The position numbers and the translations under genes were made by a program. This document shows, in pieces, positions 25,531-34,798 of a stretch of 64,000 nucleotides of DNA; position 1 is the first letter of the stretch, and every line of letters begins with the position of its first letter. Location of the stretch: positions 372,001 to 436,000 of the forward strand of contig NZ_FOIK01000001.1 in NCBI RefSeq assembly GCF_900111565.1, given 5' to 3'. The notes under the pieces are model-generated. The model had not been told where the DNA came from. It did no database searches and saw only the letters and a program-made list of their open reading frames with translations. This DNA comes from Paenibacillus sp. NFR01 (GTDB taxonomy: Bacteria > Bacillota > Bacilli > Paenibacillales > Paenibacillaceae).

Positions 25531-25561
25531 AGCATAAACTATGAAGTGAACTCTAGGGCAA
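25531..25561 (-). promoter_or_regulatory. MerR-type promoter (19-bp spacer) of the SDR gene
   Basis: On the minus strand TTGCCC (25561-25556) and TATGCT (25536-25531) are 19 bp apart, with AGT-TC-ACT symmetry in the spacer. Over-long spacers of this kind are the hallmark of MerR-activated promoters; the divergent gene encodes a MerR protein. Confidence 0.6.
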
Positions 25562-25584
25562 GCGCTCCAAAGGAGAAATCATCA

Positions 25585-26001
25585 ATGAAAATTCAGGAAC
25601 TGGCGGACAAGATGGGTCTGACCATCCACACCATCCGTTATTACGAAAAAGAGGGCCTGCTGGATGAGCGTCATGTTACGCGGGAGCACAATAACTACCG
25701 CAGCTATTCGGATGAAGCCGTCGCACGCTTAAAGCTGATCAAGAAATTCCAGAGTATCGGCTGTTCGCTCGCCGAATTAAAGGAAGCCTTGCAGGATCAC
25801 GATACCAACGCCCGCACCAATCAGCAGATTATCGAGTGGATTCTTCATAAGAAGCACGAAATCGAACGCAAGAAGGAAGAATACGACCAAATGCTGGTGA
25901 CGCTGAACTGGATGCTGGAATACCGGACGCTGCTGATAAGCGATCCGCAAAAGGCGCATGTCATGTTAAAAGCGTGGCAAGAGCAGCAAAGCGGGCATTG
26001 A
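25585..26001 (+). CDS. MerR-family transcriptional regulator
   Basis: A 138-residue regulator. The N-terminal winged helix is ELADKMGLTIHTIRYYEKEGLL, then a helix region and a dimerising coiled coil (HEIERKKEEYDQMLVTLNWM). No cysteines of metal-sensing or redox MerR types stand out, so the ligand is unknown. The start at 25585 has AAAGGAG upstream. It is divergent from the SDR gene and convergent with the 4Fe-4S protein gene. Confidence 0.87.
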   Translation: MKIQELADKMGLTIHTIRYYEKEGLLDERHVTREHNNYRSYSDEAVARLKLIKKFQSIGCSLAELKEALQDHDTNARTNQQIIEWILHKKHEIERKKEEYDQMLVTLNWMLEYRTLLISDPQKAHVMLKAWQEQQSGH

Positions 26002-26031
26002 GAGCAAGAGGGCTTTGATGGTCCGCCGACG

Positions 26032-26790
26032 CTATGCCGTTTTGGAGGCGCGCCGCGGATTTTCCTTTTTGCCGAACGTTAAATGAATGGCGGAAGAAGG
26101 ACAGACATCGGCGCATCCGCCGCACAAAATACACTCCGGGTTACGCATATCGTTCCGGTTGACCATAGCCGTGACTTCAATGCTCATGGGGCATTGACGC
26201 GTGCAGCGTCCGCAAGAGGTGCAGTTGGCGGGAACGGGCTGCAAATGAAGGGTCGGCAGGCGCAGCTTATCGCTGATCAGCGTACCGAAGACCATGAAGG
26301 GAGACATCCAGCAGATGGAATAACACATTCCCCGTCTGCCGATTGTCAGCGCAAGCGTTGCAATCAAAGCGACGATGGCAAAATAAGTGGCCAATCCGGG
26401 AAGGCTGCCGGCGGAAATGCCATGTTCGGTCATGTAAAAGAAGTCGACGGCGTGAAAGCCGCCGGCCGCAGCGAAGGCGCCAATGATTCCGGCGATCCAC
26501 GGCGCCCACAGGAAATATTTGATCCAGCGGATGCCTTTGCGTTTGATTTTCTTATCCGCAACGAGCCGGCAGCTCTCCTGTAAGCCTCCGCCCGGGCACA
26601 GCCAGCCGCAAAATGCGCGTCCGAAGACAAGCGAAGTTCCGAACAATGCCGCGAATACGATAAAGCTGCCGGTTACGATTCCCGCGGCGCCTCCTTGAAT
26701 GATCAAATAAGGCGAGAAATAAAATAATGTGACGGGAAAGAGCAGAAACGAAAGAAGCAGAAGCAGCTGACGGACTTTTTGACGCTTCAT
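26032..26790 (-). CDS. 4Fe-4S membrane ferredoxin (NapH/NosR/YccM-like)
   Basis: A 252-residue membrane protein with about four transmembrane helices, a C-x-x-x-C-P motif after the second helix (FCGWLCPGGGLQ), and two C-terminal 4Fe-4S sites, CTSCGRCTRQCP and CILCGGCADVCP. Proteins of this type pass electrons across or along the membrane to periplasmic or cytoplasmic reductases. No partner oxidoreductase is adjacent. The start at 26790 follows AAAGGATG; a longer frame to 26877 would begin inside the promoter. It is divergent from a PadR regulator and shares a symmetric promoter-operator with it. Confidence 0.83.
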   Translation of the reverse strand: MKRQKVRQLLLLLSFLLFPVTLFYFSPYLIIQGGAAGIVTGSFIVFAALFGTSLVFGRAFCGWLCPGGGLQESCRLVADKKIKRKGIRWIKYFLWAPWIAGIIGAFAAAGGFHAVDFFYMTEHGISAGSLPGLATYFAIVALIATLALTIGRRGMCYSICWMSPFMVFGTLISDKLRLPTLHLQPVPANCTSCGRCTRQCPMSIEVTAMVNRNDMRNPECILCGGCADVCPSSAIHLTFGKKENPRRASKTA

Positions 26791-26840
26791 TTGCGGACAT
26801 CCTTTCTTGCCGGAGAAAAAAACGGGCATCCGGCGTGGCG

Positions 26841-26877
26841 TTGACGTGACTATATCATGATGATATAGTTGCGTCAA
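26841..26877. promoter_or_regulatory. Mirror-symmetric divergent promoter with internal PadR-type operator
   Basis: The same elements read on both strands: TTGACG, 17-bp spacer, TATAGT. Plus strand: 26841-26846 and 26864-26869. Minus strand: 26877-26872 and 26854-26849. The centre is a perfect dyad, arms ACTATATCAT and ATGATATAGT around G26859. The two start codons lie 68 and 69 bp from the centre. One bound dimer would block both transcripts. Confidence 0.8.
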
Positions 26878-26926
26878 GATGAAGCCGCGTGACTATTCTG
26901 TGTCAACCGAATCTAAAGGAGAACCT

Positions 26927-27490
26927 ATGCCAAAAACCAATACTACCCAATACATTGTGCTTGGCCTTCTCGATCATGAAGCGCTCAGCGGCTACGATAT
27001 TAAGAAGAGAATCGATATGATGATCAGTCATTTCTGGGATGCCGGTTATGCGCAGATCTATCCTACCTTGCGGCAGCTCGAAGCCGACGGTCTGATCGTG
27101 AAGCAATCCAGCGAAAGCTCCAAAGGGCCGGAAAAGAATATTTACGCCATTACGGAACCCGGCAAAGAAACTTTGCGGGAATGGCTTGCCATTCCGGAAA
27201 CGAAAGAATACACCCGTTACGAAATTCTGCTTAAGCTCTTTTTCGGCGGCGAACTGAAGACGGAGGACAACATCCGGCGGATTGGCCTGTTTAAGGAACG
27301 GCATCAGCGGAATGTGGACCTTATCGAAATGTTCAAGCAAAATTTGCAGCCGGTGCTTGCGGAGAATGAGGACCATTTGTACTACTACTTGACGGTGCTT
27401 TTTGGCGAGGAGGTCTATGGCGCTTACTTGCGCTGGGCGGAGAAGGCGGAGACGTTGCTTAGAGAGCATGAAGAGCGGAAGCGGAGCTAA
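26927..27490 (+). CDS. PadR-family transcriptional regulator
   Basis: A 187-residue PadR-type repressor: the winged helix spans QYIVLGLLDHEALSGYDIKKRI and YPTLRQLEADGLI, with the wing around KNIYAITEPGK, and the C-terminal part is the Vir_act_alpha_C-like helical dimerisation domain. The start at 26927 follows AAAGGAG. It most probably represses itself and the divergent 4Fe-4S gene through the symmetric dyad at 26849-26869. The inducer is not predictable. Confidence 0.88.
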   Translation: MPKTNTTQYIVLGLLDHEALSGYDIKKRIDMMISHFWDAGYAQIYPTLRQLEADGLIVKQSSESSKGPEKNIYAITEPGKETLREWLAIPETKEYTRYEILLKLFFGGELKTEDNIRRIGLFKERHQRNVDLIEMFKQNLQPVLAENEDHLYYYLTVLFGEEVYGAYLRWAEKAETLLREHEERKRS

Positions 27491-27563
27491 GATCAGGGGG
27501 CGGAAGCCTATTTGGCCCTTGATTCCATAAGAAAAACGCCTTTCGGCGTCCGATTGGTGATGG

Positions 27564-27604
27564 CGGCAGCCAGAAACGTTCATCGTTTCGGCTGCCGTTT
27601 GCTT
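27564..27604 (+). terminator. Terminator after padR
   Basis: CGGCAGCC-A-GAAACG pairs with CGTTTC-GGCTGCCG (27564-27578 with 27584-27597), one bulged A, then a T-rich tail. Confidence 0.65.
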
Positions 27605-27610
27605 TTGTGT

Positions 27611-27979
27611 TTATTTTTCCATAACCGCAAAGTAATTGTCCTCATCATCCGCGAAGTTAAACACTCTCTCCGGTATTTCAACGATTTCTCCTACCGTAAC
27701 ATTCTTCTCCTTCAAACCGGAATAAAGCTCATCGAACTTGTCCGTAAAAAACATGAGCGAAGGCGTTCCATAGTTCATTTCGGGATGCAGCTCAGCCACC
27801 TGCTCTTTATTGAACAGCACGATACGGGTCGCGGCGCCCGGAGGAGCGATTTCGATGCCTCTCACCGGCGCGTCGGCATTGTCGACTATCACTTCAAAGC
27901 CCAGTTTTTCAGTCCAGAACTGTTTGGATTCATCCAGATTGCTGACGTACAGCATCACTTGGCCAAGCTGATTAATCAT
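27611..27979 (-). CDS. VOC-family (glyoxalase/bleomycin-resistance fold) protein
   Basis: A 122-residue single-domain vicinal-oxygen-chelate protein: GQVMLYVSNLDESKQFWTEK at the N-terminus and FADDEDNYFAVMEK at the C-terminus are characteristic of the two beta-alpha-beta modules. Family members are isomerases, dioxygenases or binding proteins; the reaction cannot be assigned. Convergent with padR and divergent from the serine hydrolase gene. Confidence 0.82.
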   Translation of the reverse strand: MINQLGQVMLYVSNLDESKQFWTEKLGFEVIVDNADAPVRGIEIAPPGAATRIVLFNKEQVAELHPEMNYGTPSLMFFTDKFDELYSGLKEKNVTVGEIVEIPERVFNFADDEDNYFAVMEK

Positions 27980-28172
27980 AATTATCGCACTCCTTATTCG
28001 GAAATAGGGGAAGGGCCTTCACCAGAAGCTCATCCGACAATCAAAATGTACCTTAAAAAACGGGTCCGAGTCAAAGAAGGCTAAGCGGTATGAACTTTTT
28101 ATAGCTGCCCGGCACAAACAGGTTTAGAATAATAGAGTTGAAATAAGTAACCCCACCGGGAGGAGATCATCT

Positions 28173-29351
28173 ATGCTTTTAAGCGCGACTGCGGTTTCGC
28201 AGATCAAGGCTACACTGAAAGCGGGCATTGCCAGCGGCGAAATCGCCGGCGGTAACCTGCTGGTACTGCATAAAGGCGAGGAGATTTTGTATCACGAAGA
28301 CGGCCTGGCGGATCGCGAAAAGGACATTCCGATTGCGAGAGACTCGATTTTTCGTCTGTATTCAATGACCAAACCGATGACCGCAACCGCTGTCATGATC
28401 CTGCTGGAACGCGGCCAACTCGAATTATTCGATCCGGTGAGCCGTTTTCTGCCGGGTTTTAAAAATCAATCCGTCGCCGAAGACGGACGGCTGGTGCCGG
28501 TAAAACGCGATGTCACCGTCCATGATCTGCTGCACATGGTCTCGGGGCTGGTGTATGGCGGCCATCATCAGGCCGGACGGGAGACGGAGCAGCTGTTCCA
28601 GGAGATCGACCGCAAGCTGTTGTCGGACGAGCCCATGGGTACGGTAGAGATCGCCAACCGGCTGGGCCGATGCCCGCTGTCGTTCCAGCCCGGCGCCACC
28701 TGGGAGTATGGCACGTCGGCGGATGTCCTGGGAGCGATTGTGGAAGTCGTGAGCGGCATGCGGTTCGGCGAATTTTTGCAAAAGGAATTGTTCGGACCGC
28801 TGGGCATGCAAGATACCGGCTTCTGGGTACCGGATGAGAAGCGGGGCCGCCTGGCAAAGACGTACGGAGATGACGGCAACGGCGGACTTACGCTGTATAC
28901 GGGCGATCATCTCGGAATCAACCATCAGGCCAACCATGCGCCGGCTTATGAATCCGGGGGAGCGGGACTGCTCTCGACGATCGACGACAGCGCGAAGTTC
29001 GCGACGATGCTTTTGAACAAGGGCAGTCTGAATGGGATGCAAATTTTGCGTCCGCGTACGGTGGAGTATCTAACGACTGCGACGATCAACGCGCGGCAGC
29101 AGGCCGGGTTCGATAACTGGTATTCGCTGCTGGGCCACAGCTACGGCAATATGATGCGGATCATGACGGATAAGACGAAAGCCGGAATTCTCGGCGGGAC
29201 CGGCGAATACGGCTGGGACGGCTGGCTCGGCGCTTACTTCGCCAACTTGCCGCAGGAAGAGCTGTCTTTCCTGTTCATGGTTCAGAAAAAGGATGCCGGA
29301 ACCCTGCCGGTTACGCGCAAAATGCGCAATATTGTGCTCAGCACGCTGTGA
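28173..29351 (+). CDS. Serine hydrolase of the class C beta-lactamase fold (esterase-like)
   Basis: A 392-residue protein with the S-x-x-K motif SMTK (Ser64, Lys67), the second active-site motif at Y179-G-T, and a C-terminal GGTGEYGWDG segment. There is no signal peptide, so it acts in the cytoplasm, which argues for an esterase or peptidase (EstB-like) and against a secreted beta-lactamase. The start follows GGGAGGAG. It is a monocistronic gene with its own terminator. Confidence 0.85.
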   Translation: MLLSATAVSQIKATLKAGIASGEIAGGNLLVLHKGEEILYHEDGLADREKDIPIARDSIFRLYSMTKPMTATAVMILLERGQLELFDPVSRFLPGFKNQSVAEDGRLVPVKRDVTVHDLLHMVSGLVYGGHHQAGRETEQLFQEIDRKLLSDEPMGTVEIANRLGRCPLSFQPGATWEYGTSADVLGAIVEVVSGMRFGEFLQKELFGPLGMQDTGFWVPDEKRGRLAKTYGDDGNGGLTLYTGDHLGINHQANHAPAYESGGAGLLSTIDDSAKFATMLLNKGSLNGMQILRPRTVEYLTTATINARQQAGFDNWYSLLGHSYGNMMRIMTDKTKAGILGGTGEYGWDGWLGAYFANLPQEELSFLFMVQKKDAGTLPVTRKMRNIVLSTL

Positions 29352-29378
29352 TTTTTTTGGACTTGGAGAGAATGGAAG

Positions 29379-29418
29379 GAAGCCTGGAGCGATCAACGTT
29401 CCGGGTTTCTTTTTTTTT
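29379..29418 (+). terminator. Terminator after the serine hydrolase gene
   Basis: A 13-bp stem with three G-U pairs (29379-29391 with 29397-29409) followed by T9. Confidence 0.75.
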
Positions 29419-29423
29419 GCCCT

Positions 29424-29452
29424 TTGACAAGGAGCAGCTGTCTCGCTATAAT
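29424..29452 (+). promoter_or_regulatory. Consensus sigma-A promoter of zagA
   Basis: A perfect TTGACA (29424-29429) and TATAAT (29447-29452) with a 17-bp spacer. The Zur box begins 11 bp downstream, at the transcription start region. Confidence 0.85.
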
Positions 29453-29462
29453 CATGTAGGTA

Positions 29463-29481
29463 AATCGTAAATATTACGATT
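29463..29481. promoter_or_regulatory. Zur box
   Basis: AATCGTAA-ATA-TTACGATT, a perfect 8-bp-arm dyad that matches the Bacillales Zur operator (core TCGTAAT-N-ATTACGA) apart from the centre. It lies between the -10 box and the zagA ribosome-binding site, so zinc-loaded Zur would block transcription. Confidence 0.85.
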
Positions 29482-29501
29482 AAATAACGGGAGGTACAAG
29501 C

Positions 29502-30710
29502 ATGACAACGACTAAAGCTACAGATTCGAGAATTCCGGTAACCGTATTAAGCGGCTATCTGGGCTCGGGGAAGACGACGCTGCTGAATCATATCCTGCAC
29601 AACAAATCCGGGTTGAAGGTTGCCGTCATCGTCAACGATATGAGCGAAGTGAACGTGGATGCCAATCTGGTCAAATCGGGGAATGCCTTATCACGGACGG
29701 AAGAGAAGCTGGTGGAGATGTCGAACGGCTGCATTTGCTGCACGCTGCGCGACGACTTGCTGCGGGAGGTGAAGAAGCTGGCAGAGGAGGGGCGTTTTGA
29801 TTACATATTGATCGAGAGTTCAGGAATCAGCGAACCTGTGCCGGTGGCGCAGACCTTTACCTATGCGGACCCCGAGCTGGATGTGGATCTGACCTCGCTG
29901 GCCCGTCTGGATACAATGGTTACGGTGGTGGATGCCAACCGCTTCTGGCATGATTACGCCTCCGGGGACAGCCTGATGGAACGCAAGCAAGCAGTGTCGG
30001 AGCAGGATGAGCGGGATATCGCCGACCTGCTGATCGACCAGATCGAAACCTGCGACGTGCTGCTCCTGAACAAATGCGATCTGGTGGACGAGCGGGCACT
30101 CGTGCAGCTGGAGGCGATGCTGCGGAAGCTGCAGCCGGCGGCCAAGATCATCCGGACCGTTAACAGCGTCGTCGACCCGGGCGAGATATTGAATACCGGC
30201 AGGTTCGACTTCGAGAAGACCAGCATGTCTTCAGGCTGGATTGCCGAGTTGGAAAAAGATGAACACACCCCGGAGACGGAAGAATACGGCATCGCCTCCT
30301 TCGTGTACCGCCGCAGAGTGCCGTTCCACCCCGGCCGGCTTGCGGAATTTATGAACGATTGGCCGGAGGAAGTCGTGCGAGCCAAAGGGCTGGTCTGGCT
30401 TGCAGCCCGCGGCGATATTGCCGCTTCGCTCAGTCAGGCGGGGCCATCGATCCAATTCGGCCCTGCGGGATATTGGCTCGCTTCTTATCCGGAAGCCGAG
30501 CAGCGTGAGGTACTGGAGAACGAGCCGGAGCTCCGGGCGCGGTGGGATGAGACCTGGGGCGACCGGATGACGGAGCTCGTGTTCATCGGCATGAATGTGA
30601 ACCGGGCCGAGATCGAGTCGCGGCTGGCGGAATGCCTGCTTAGCGAAGAGGAAATGAAACAGGACTGGAGTACCTTTAATAACCCGCTGCCTTGGCCGGT
30701 GGAGGAATAG
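29502..30710 (+). CDS. zagA: Zinc-responsive GTPase metallochaperone (COG0523, ZagA/YciC type)
   Basis: A 402-residue G3E-family GTPase. Walker A is [16 protein letters not shown], the metal-binding motif is [13 protein letters not shown] (C-x-C-C), the G-domain base motif is LLLNKCDLV, and the C-terminal CobW_C domain follows (about 265-395). B. subtilis ZagA/YciC delivers zinc under starvation, for instance to the folate enzyme FolE. The Zur box overlapping its transcription start matches that role. GGAGG precedes the start. It is a single gene with promoter and terminator. Confidence 0.9.
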   Translation: MTTTKATDSRIPVTVLSGYLGSGKTTLLNHILHNKSGLKVAVIVNDMSEVNVDANLVKSGNALSRTEEKLVEMSNGCICCTLRDDLLREVKKLAEEGRFDYILIESSGISEPVPVAQTFTYADPELDVDLTSLARLDTMVTVVDANRFWHDYASGDSLMERKQAVSEQDERDIADLLIDQIETCDVLLLNKCDLVDERALVQLEAMLRKLQPAAKIIRTVNSVVDPGEILNTGRFDFEKTSMSSGWIAELEKDEHTPETEEYGIASFVYRRRVPFHPGRLAEFMNDWPEEVVRAKGLVWLAARGDIAASLSQAGPSIQFGPAGYWLASYPEAEQREVLENEPELRARWDETWGDRMTELVFIGMNVNRAEIESRLAECLLSEEEMKQDWSTFNNPLPWPVEE

Positions 30711-30727
30711 CAGATCGTTTTACGTTG

Positions 30728-30750
30728 ACCCGCGCCTGGCGCGGGTTTTT
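30728..30750 (+). terminator. Terminator after zagA
   Basis: A perfect 9-bp stem, ACCCGCGCC-T-GGCGCGGGT (effective loop a few nt), followed by T5. Confidence 0.8.
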
Positions 30751-30840
30751 CTGCAAAAATGGAGTAAGCGAAGGTTGCAAATTTATAAATTCCGATTGAA
30801 TTATGGCCTATGATAACTTATCCAATAAATGTATTATGAT

Positions 30841-30862
30841 CTTTGTAAGCGATTGCGCAAAG
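30841..30862. promoter_or_regulatory. cre/LacI-type operator candidate upstream of abfA
   Basis: CTTTG and CAAAG bracket TGTAAGCGATTGCG, which matches 12 of 14 positions of the CcpA cre consensus. It lies 35 bp upstream of the abfA start and just after an AT-rich, probable -10 region (TATTAT at 30832-30837). Catabolite repression of an arabinofuranosidase would be expected. Confidence 0.5.
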
Positions 30863-30869
30863 GTTGTAA

Positions 30870-32472
<1,603 letters not shown>

Positions 32473-32503
32473 TCCAATCAGGACAAGCTTGAGCTAATAA
32501 GTG

Positions 32504-32746
32504 TTAAACCCGGTTCTGCTCAAAGGTCACGCTTTTTCCGAGTTCCACCCGTGCCACCTTCCATCCGGCATTCAGCCAGGATTTGGCCTGCGGGTGATTG
32601 GCCGTGTTGTTTTCCCACCATTGCTCCCGTTTGTAGGCCGTGGGCGGCAGCTCGAATCCGAGAATTTCTTCGATTTCAGCGTACGTAAGCGTGACCGTAA
32701 TCTGGTTCAAATAATGTTCGATCGGAAAATATTTGCTGTACCCCAT
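32504..32746 (-). CDS. DUF7662-like small protein
   Basis: An 80-residue protein with EIEEILGFELPPTAYKREQWW and QAKSWLNAGWKVARV, the pattern of the small DUF7662 domain, often found alone or fused to nuclease-like domains. Function is not established. AAGGAGG lies just upstream of the ATG at 32746. It is convergent with abfA. Assignment rests on motif memory, not on a search. Confidence 0.65.
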   Translation of the reverse strand: MGYSKYFPIEHYLNQITVTLTYAEIEEILGFELPPTAYKREQWWENNTANHPQAKSWLNAGWKVARVELGKSVTFEQNRV

Positions 32747-32788
32747 GGTTGGCCTCCTTGGCGGATTGGTGCCTGGTAACTCTCTTGA

Positions 32789-33505
32789 TTATTGAAGCGA
32801 ATCGCTAAATGCTTGTAGATAACCGCTGGTCGCAATGGACTGGCCATTAGAGATATTCTCGGATGCCTTATTCGTGAAGTTTTTATAATTGGAAATTGCA
32901 GAAGCATCCGGCTTTGCCGGTGCAACGGGTAAGCTTTCTTTCATCGACTTCAGATTCCCGATAGCGTCATCATAGTATTTGAATGCTAGGTCAATGGTTG
33001 GATCGAACTACGTTAACGCCGCTACATCTAGCCTGCCAATGAGGGCATTATAATTATCTATGGCGTTTGCCAAACTCTTATCGCTATTGCTATCGAATGT
33101 TACACTGGACATTTTGGAGATAAAATCCAGATCGAAGGCGGCCTTTGTCAAGAACAGTTCCTCGCCCAAGTCCTCCATATCTTTAAACATGTTTGCTTTC
33201 ATAATACTCAAGACGGGAGGTAAATCATTAGTTGATGCTGTGTTAGCTTTTGTATTGAAGTTCACCGTTTTTTTCGACTGATTCCAGGTGTAGTTCAGGC
33301 CCAGCTGCCCCAGCATGCTGATCGGGATCATCGTCCGCCCGTTATAACTGATGGCCGGCACATCTTTGGGCTTTACGGCAACGCCATTGGAGGTGATGCG
33401 GATAATTTCATTCCCTTTATACGTTCCCCAAAGGTTTGCTGCGCTTACGGCTCCCGTAAGCATGAGGCTGACCGCCACGGTGACCGCGGCTACTTTCTTT
33501 TTCAT
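32789..33505 (-). pseudogene. Stalk-domain (copper amine oxidase N-like) secreted protein interrupted by an amber codon
   Basis: Reading from ATG 33505, a signal peptide (KKKVAAVTVAVSLMLTGAVSAA) is followed by a stalk domain (GVAVKPKDVPAISYNGRTMI, then PISMLGQLGLNYTWNQSKKTV) and a helical region. A TAG at 33008-33010 stops the frame after 165 residues. The same frame then continues for 72 sense codons (FDPTIDLAFKYYDDAIGNLK...) to a TAA at 32789-32791, and the continuation reads as ordinary protein. A single base change, for example TAC to TAG, would explain it. The truncated 165-residue product may still be made and secreted. Start chosen by the AAGGGG site and the signal peptide. Confidence 0.7.
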
Positions 33506-33648
33506 TTCTGTAAAATTCCCCTTATAATGCACATCAGTTGCGCGTTTCTTCTGAATGATCCCCGTCCCAAGCCGCAAAGAGCTTTGTACTCATTATACCA
33601 GCCCCCGCGGTCCGCATCTTTCTTTCTTATAAGCTGCGATTCGTGGCC

Positions 33649-33832
33649 TTACGGACATGACAGGTGTTTTTTCAGCAAAAATACTGCATTTTGCGGAGCT
33701 AACGGACCTCAGCGCCGTTATTTCGGGTTTTAGAGTACTTTTTTAGCCTCGGCAAGCGGAATAACGGCGCTCATGTCCGTTAACGTTGCCATAAGGCCAT
33801 TTTCAGCGAAATAGCGGCGCTCATGTCCGTTG
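33649..33832. repeat. Intergenic repeat cluster, four related ~25-bp units
   Basis: Units share the core AACGGACNTSAGCGCCGTTATTTC or its complement: a degenerate one at 33649-33676, then 33698-33726, 33757-33784 and 33806-33832. The second and third are inverted relative to each other and could form a large hairpin. The whole 33506-34008 gap between the stalk gene and the tetR gene has no other gene. Such units recur in Paenibacillus genomes from my general knowledge. Confidence 0.6.
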
Positions 33833-34008
33833 CTGATCGGCAGATGGCGAAGAAGCGCGTCGCGCCACAGTGAACGAGCCTGAAGCCCTAATCCGGCCGC
33901 CGGGCAGTTTTTTTTGTTTATCTCCGTTTATTTCACGCAGCTGCTCGCAAGCCCCCCGTATTGCTACCGAAGCGTAAATGCCCGCGCAATTCCTCGGCCT
34001 GCGGCACC

Positions 34009-34560
34009 TCACAAACTCCGTTCCAGCAAAGCCCCGATCTGTTTGGCCATGATCTCCGGAGGATGCGGCATCCGGTTCAGTATCCACCACTCGATCACGC
34101 CGATGTACGCCGTTCCGGCAAATTGGAGCAAGACATCGTCGTATAGATGATTGTTTTTGCCGCTTTCGCGGTCGATCTCGCGCCGGAAGCCCTCGATGCA
34201 ATAAGCGAGCAGCCGGGTACGGAAAAAGGACGGGCCGGCGCTTTTGCTGGACAGCATGGTGGAGAAAAAAAGGTAGTTTTTTTCGAAATATTCAAAATAG
34301 GGGATGAACGCATCCGTCCATTCTTCGTTGCATGCCCAAGTATCCATTTCGCCCAGTTCGGTGATTTGCGCTTCAATGAGCTTGTCGAGCAAATCGTATT
34401 TGTCCTGATAATGCAGATAGATCGTACTGCGGTTAAGGTCGGCCCGGTCGGCGATGTCCTGGATGGTGATGGCGTCGAACTCCTTTTCGCCCATCAGCTC
34501 AATGACCGCATTCTTGAGTGCTTCCTGCGTTTTCAGGATTCTCCGGTCTGTTTTTGCCAA
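34009..34560 (-). CDS. TetR/AcrR-family transcriptional regulator
   Basis: A 183-residue regulator with the N-terminal helix-turn-helix DAITIQDIADRADLNRSTIYLHYQDKYDLL; the C-terminal ligand domain is diverse. The start codon is TTG at 34560, with AGGAGGAG 6 nt upstream. It diverges from an MFS transporter gene followed by dehydrogenase, carboxymuconolactone-decarboxylase-like and cupin genes, which it probably represses. A perfect ACAATATTGT palindrome lies 31 bp upstream of the start. Confidence 0.85.
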   Translation of the reverse strand: MAKTDRRILKTQEALKNAVIELMGEKEFDAITIQDIADRADLNRSTIYLHYQDKYDLLDKLIEAQITELGEMDTWACNEEWTDAFIPYFEYFEKNYLFFSTMLSSKSAGPSFFRTRLLAYCIEGFRREIDRESGKNNHLYDDVLLQFAGTAYIGVIEWWILNRMPHPPEIMAKQIGALLERSL

Positions 34561-34590
34561 AATAAACTCCTCCTATCCTCGAGATAATCC

Positions 34591-34600
34591 ACAATATTGT
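34591..34600. promoter_or_regulatory. Palindrome upstream of the tetR gene (possible operator)
   Basis: ACAATATTGT is a perfect 10-bp palindrome within a larger frame of inverted TCGAGAT (34579-34585) and ATCTCGA (34614-34620). The rest of 34561-34798 contains no recognised gene. Confidence 0.35.
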
Positions 34601-34798
34601 TCCAAGTGTCTAGATCTCGACGGATCGCTTGTTATTATCCATTGAAATTAGGTGTCTCCTCCCTATAATAATAGATGAAAGTCGATTTAACAAATGTTGT
34701 TGTTTATTTCTGGGATCATTGAGGTGAAGCGGAGTGGATGATAACAACAAAGAGCATCGGATCGAAGACGCCAGCCTTCCGATAACGAATCGCTTCCC

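Noticed and set aside
28173..29351. Secreted class C beta-lactamase conferring drug resistance
   Set aside because: There is no signal peptide and no KTG-like third motif is evident; an intracellular esterase or peptidase of this fold is more likely.
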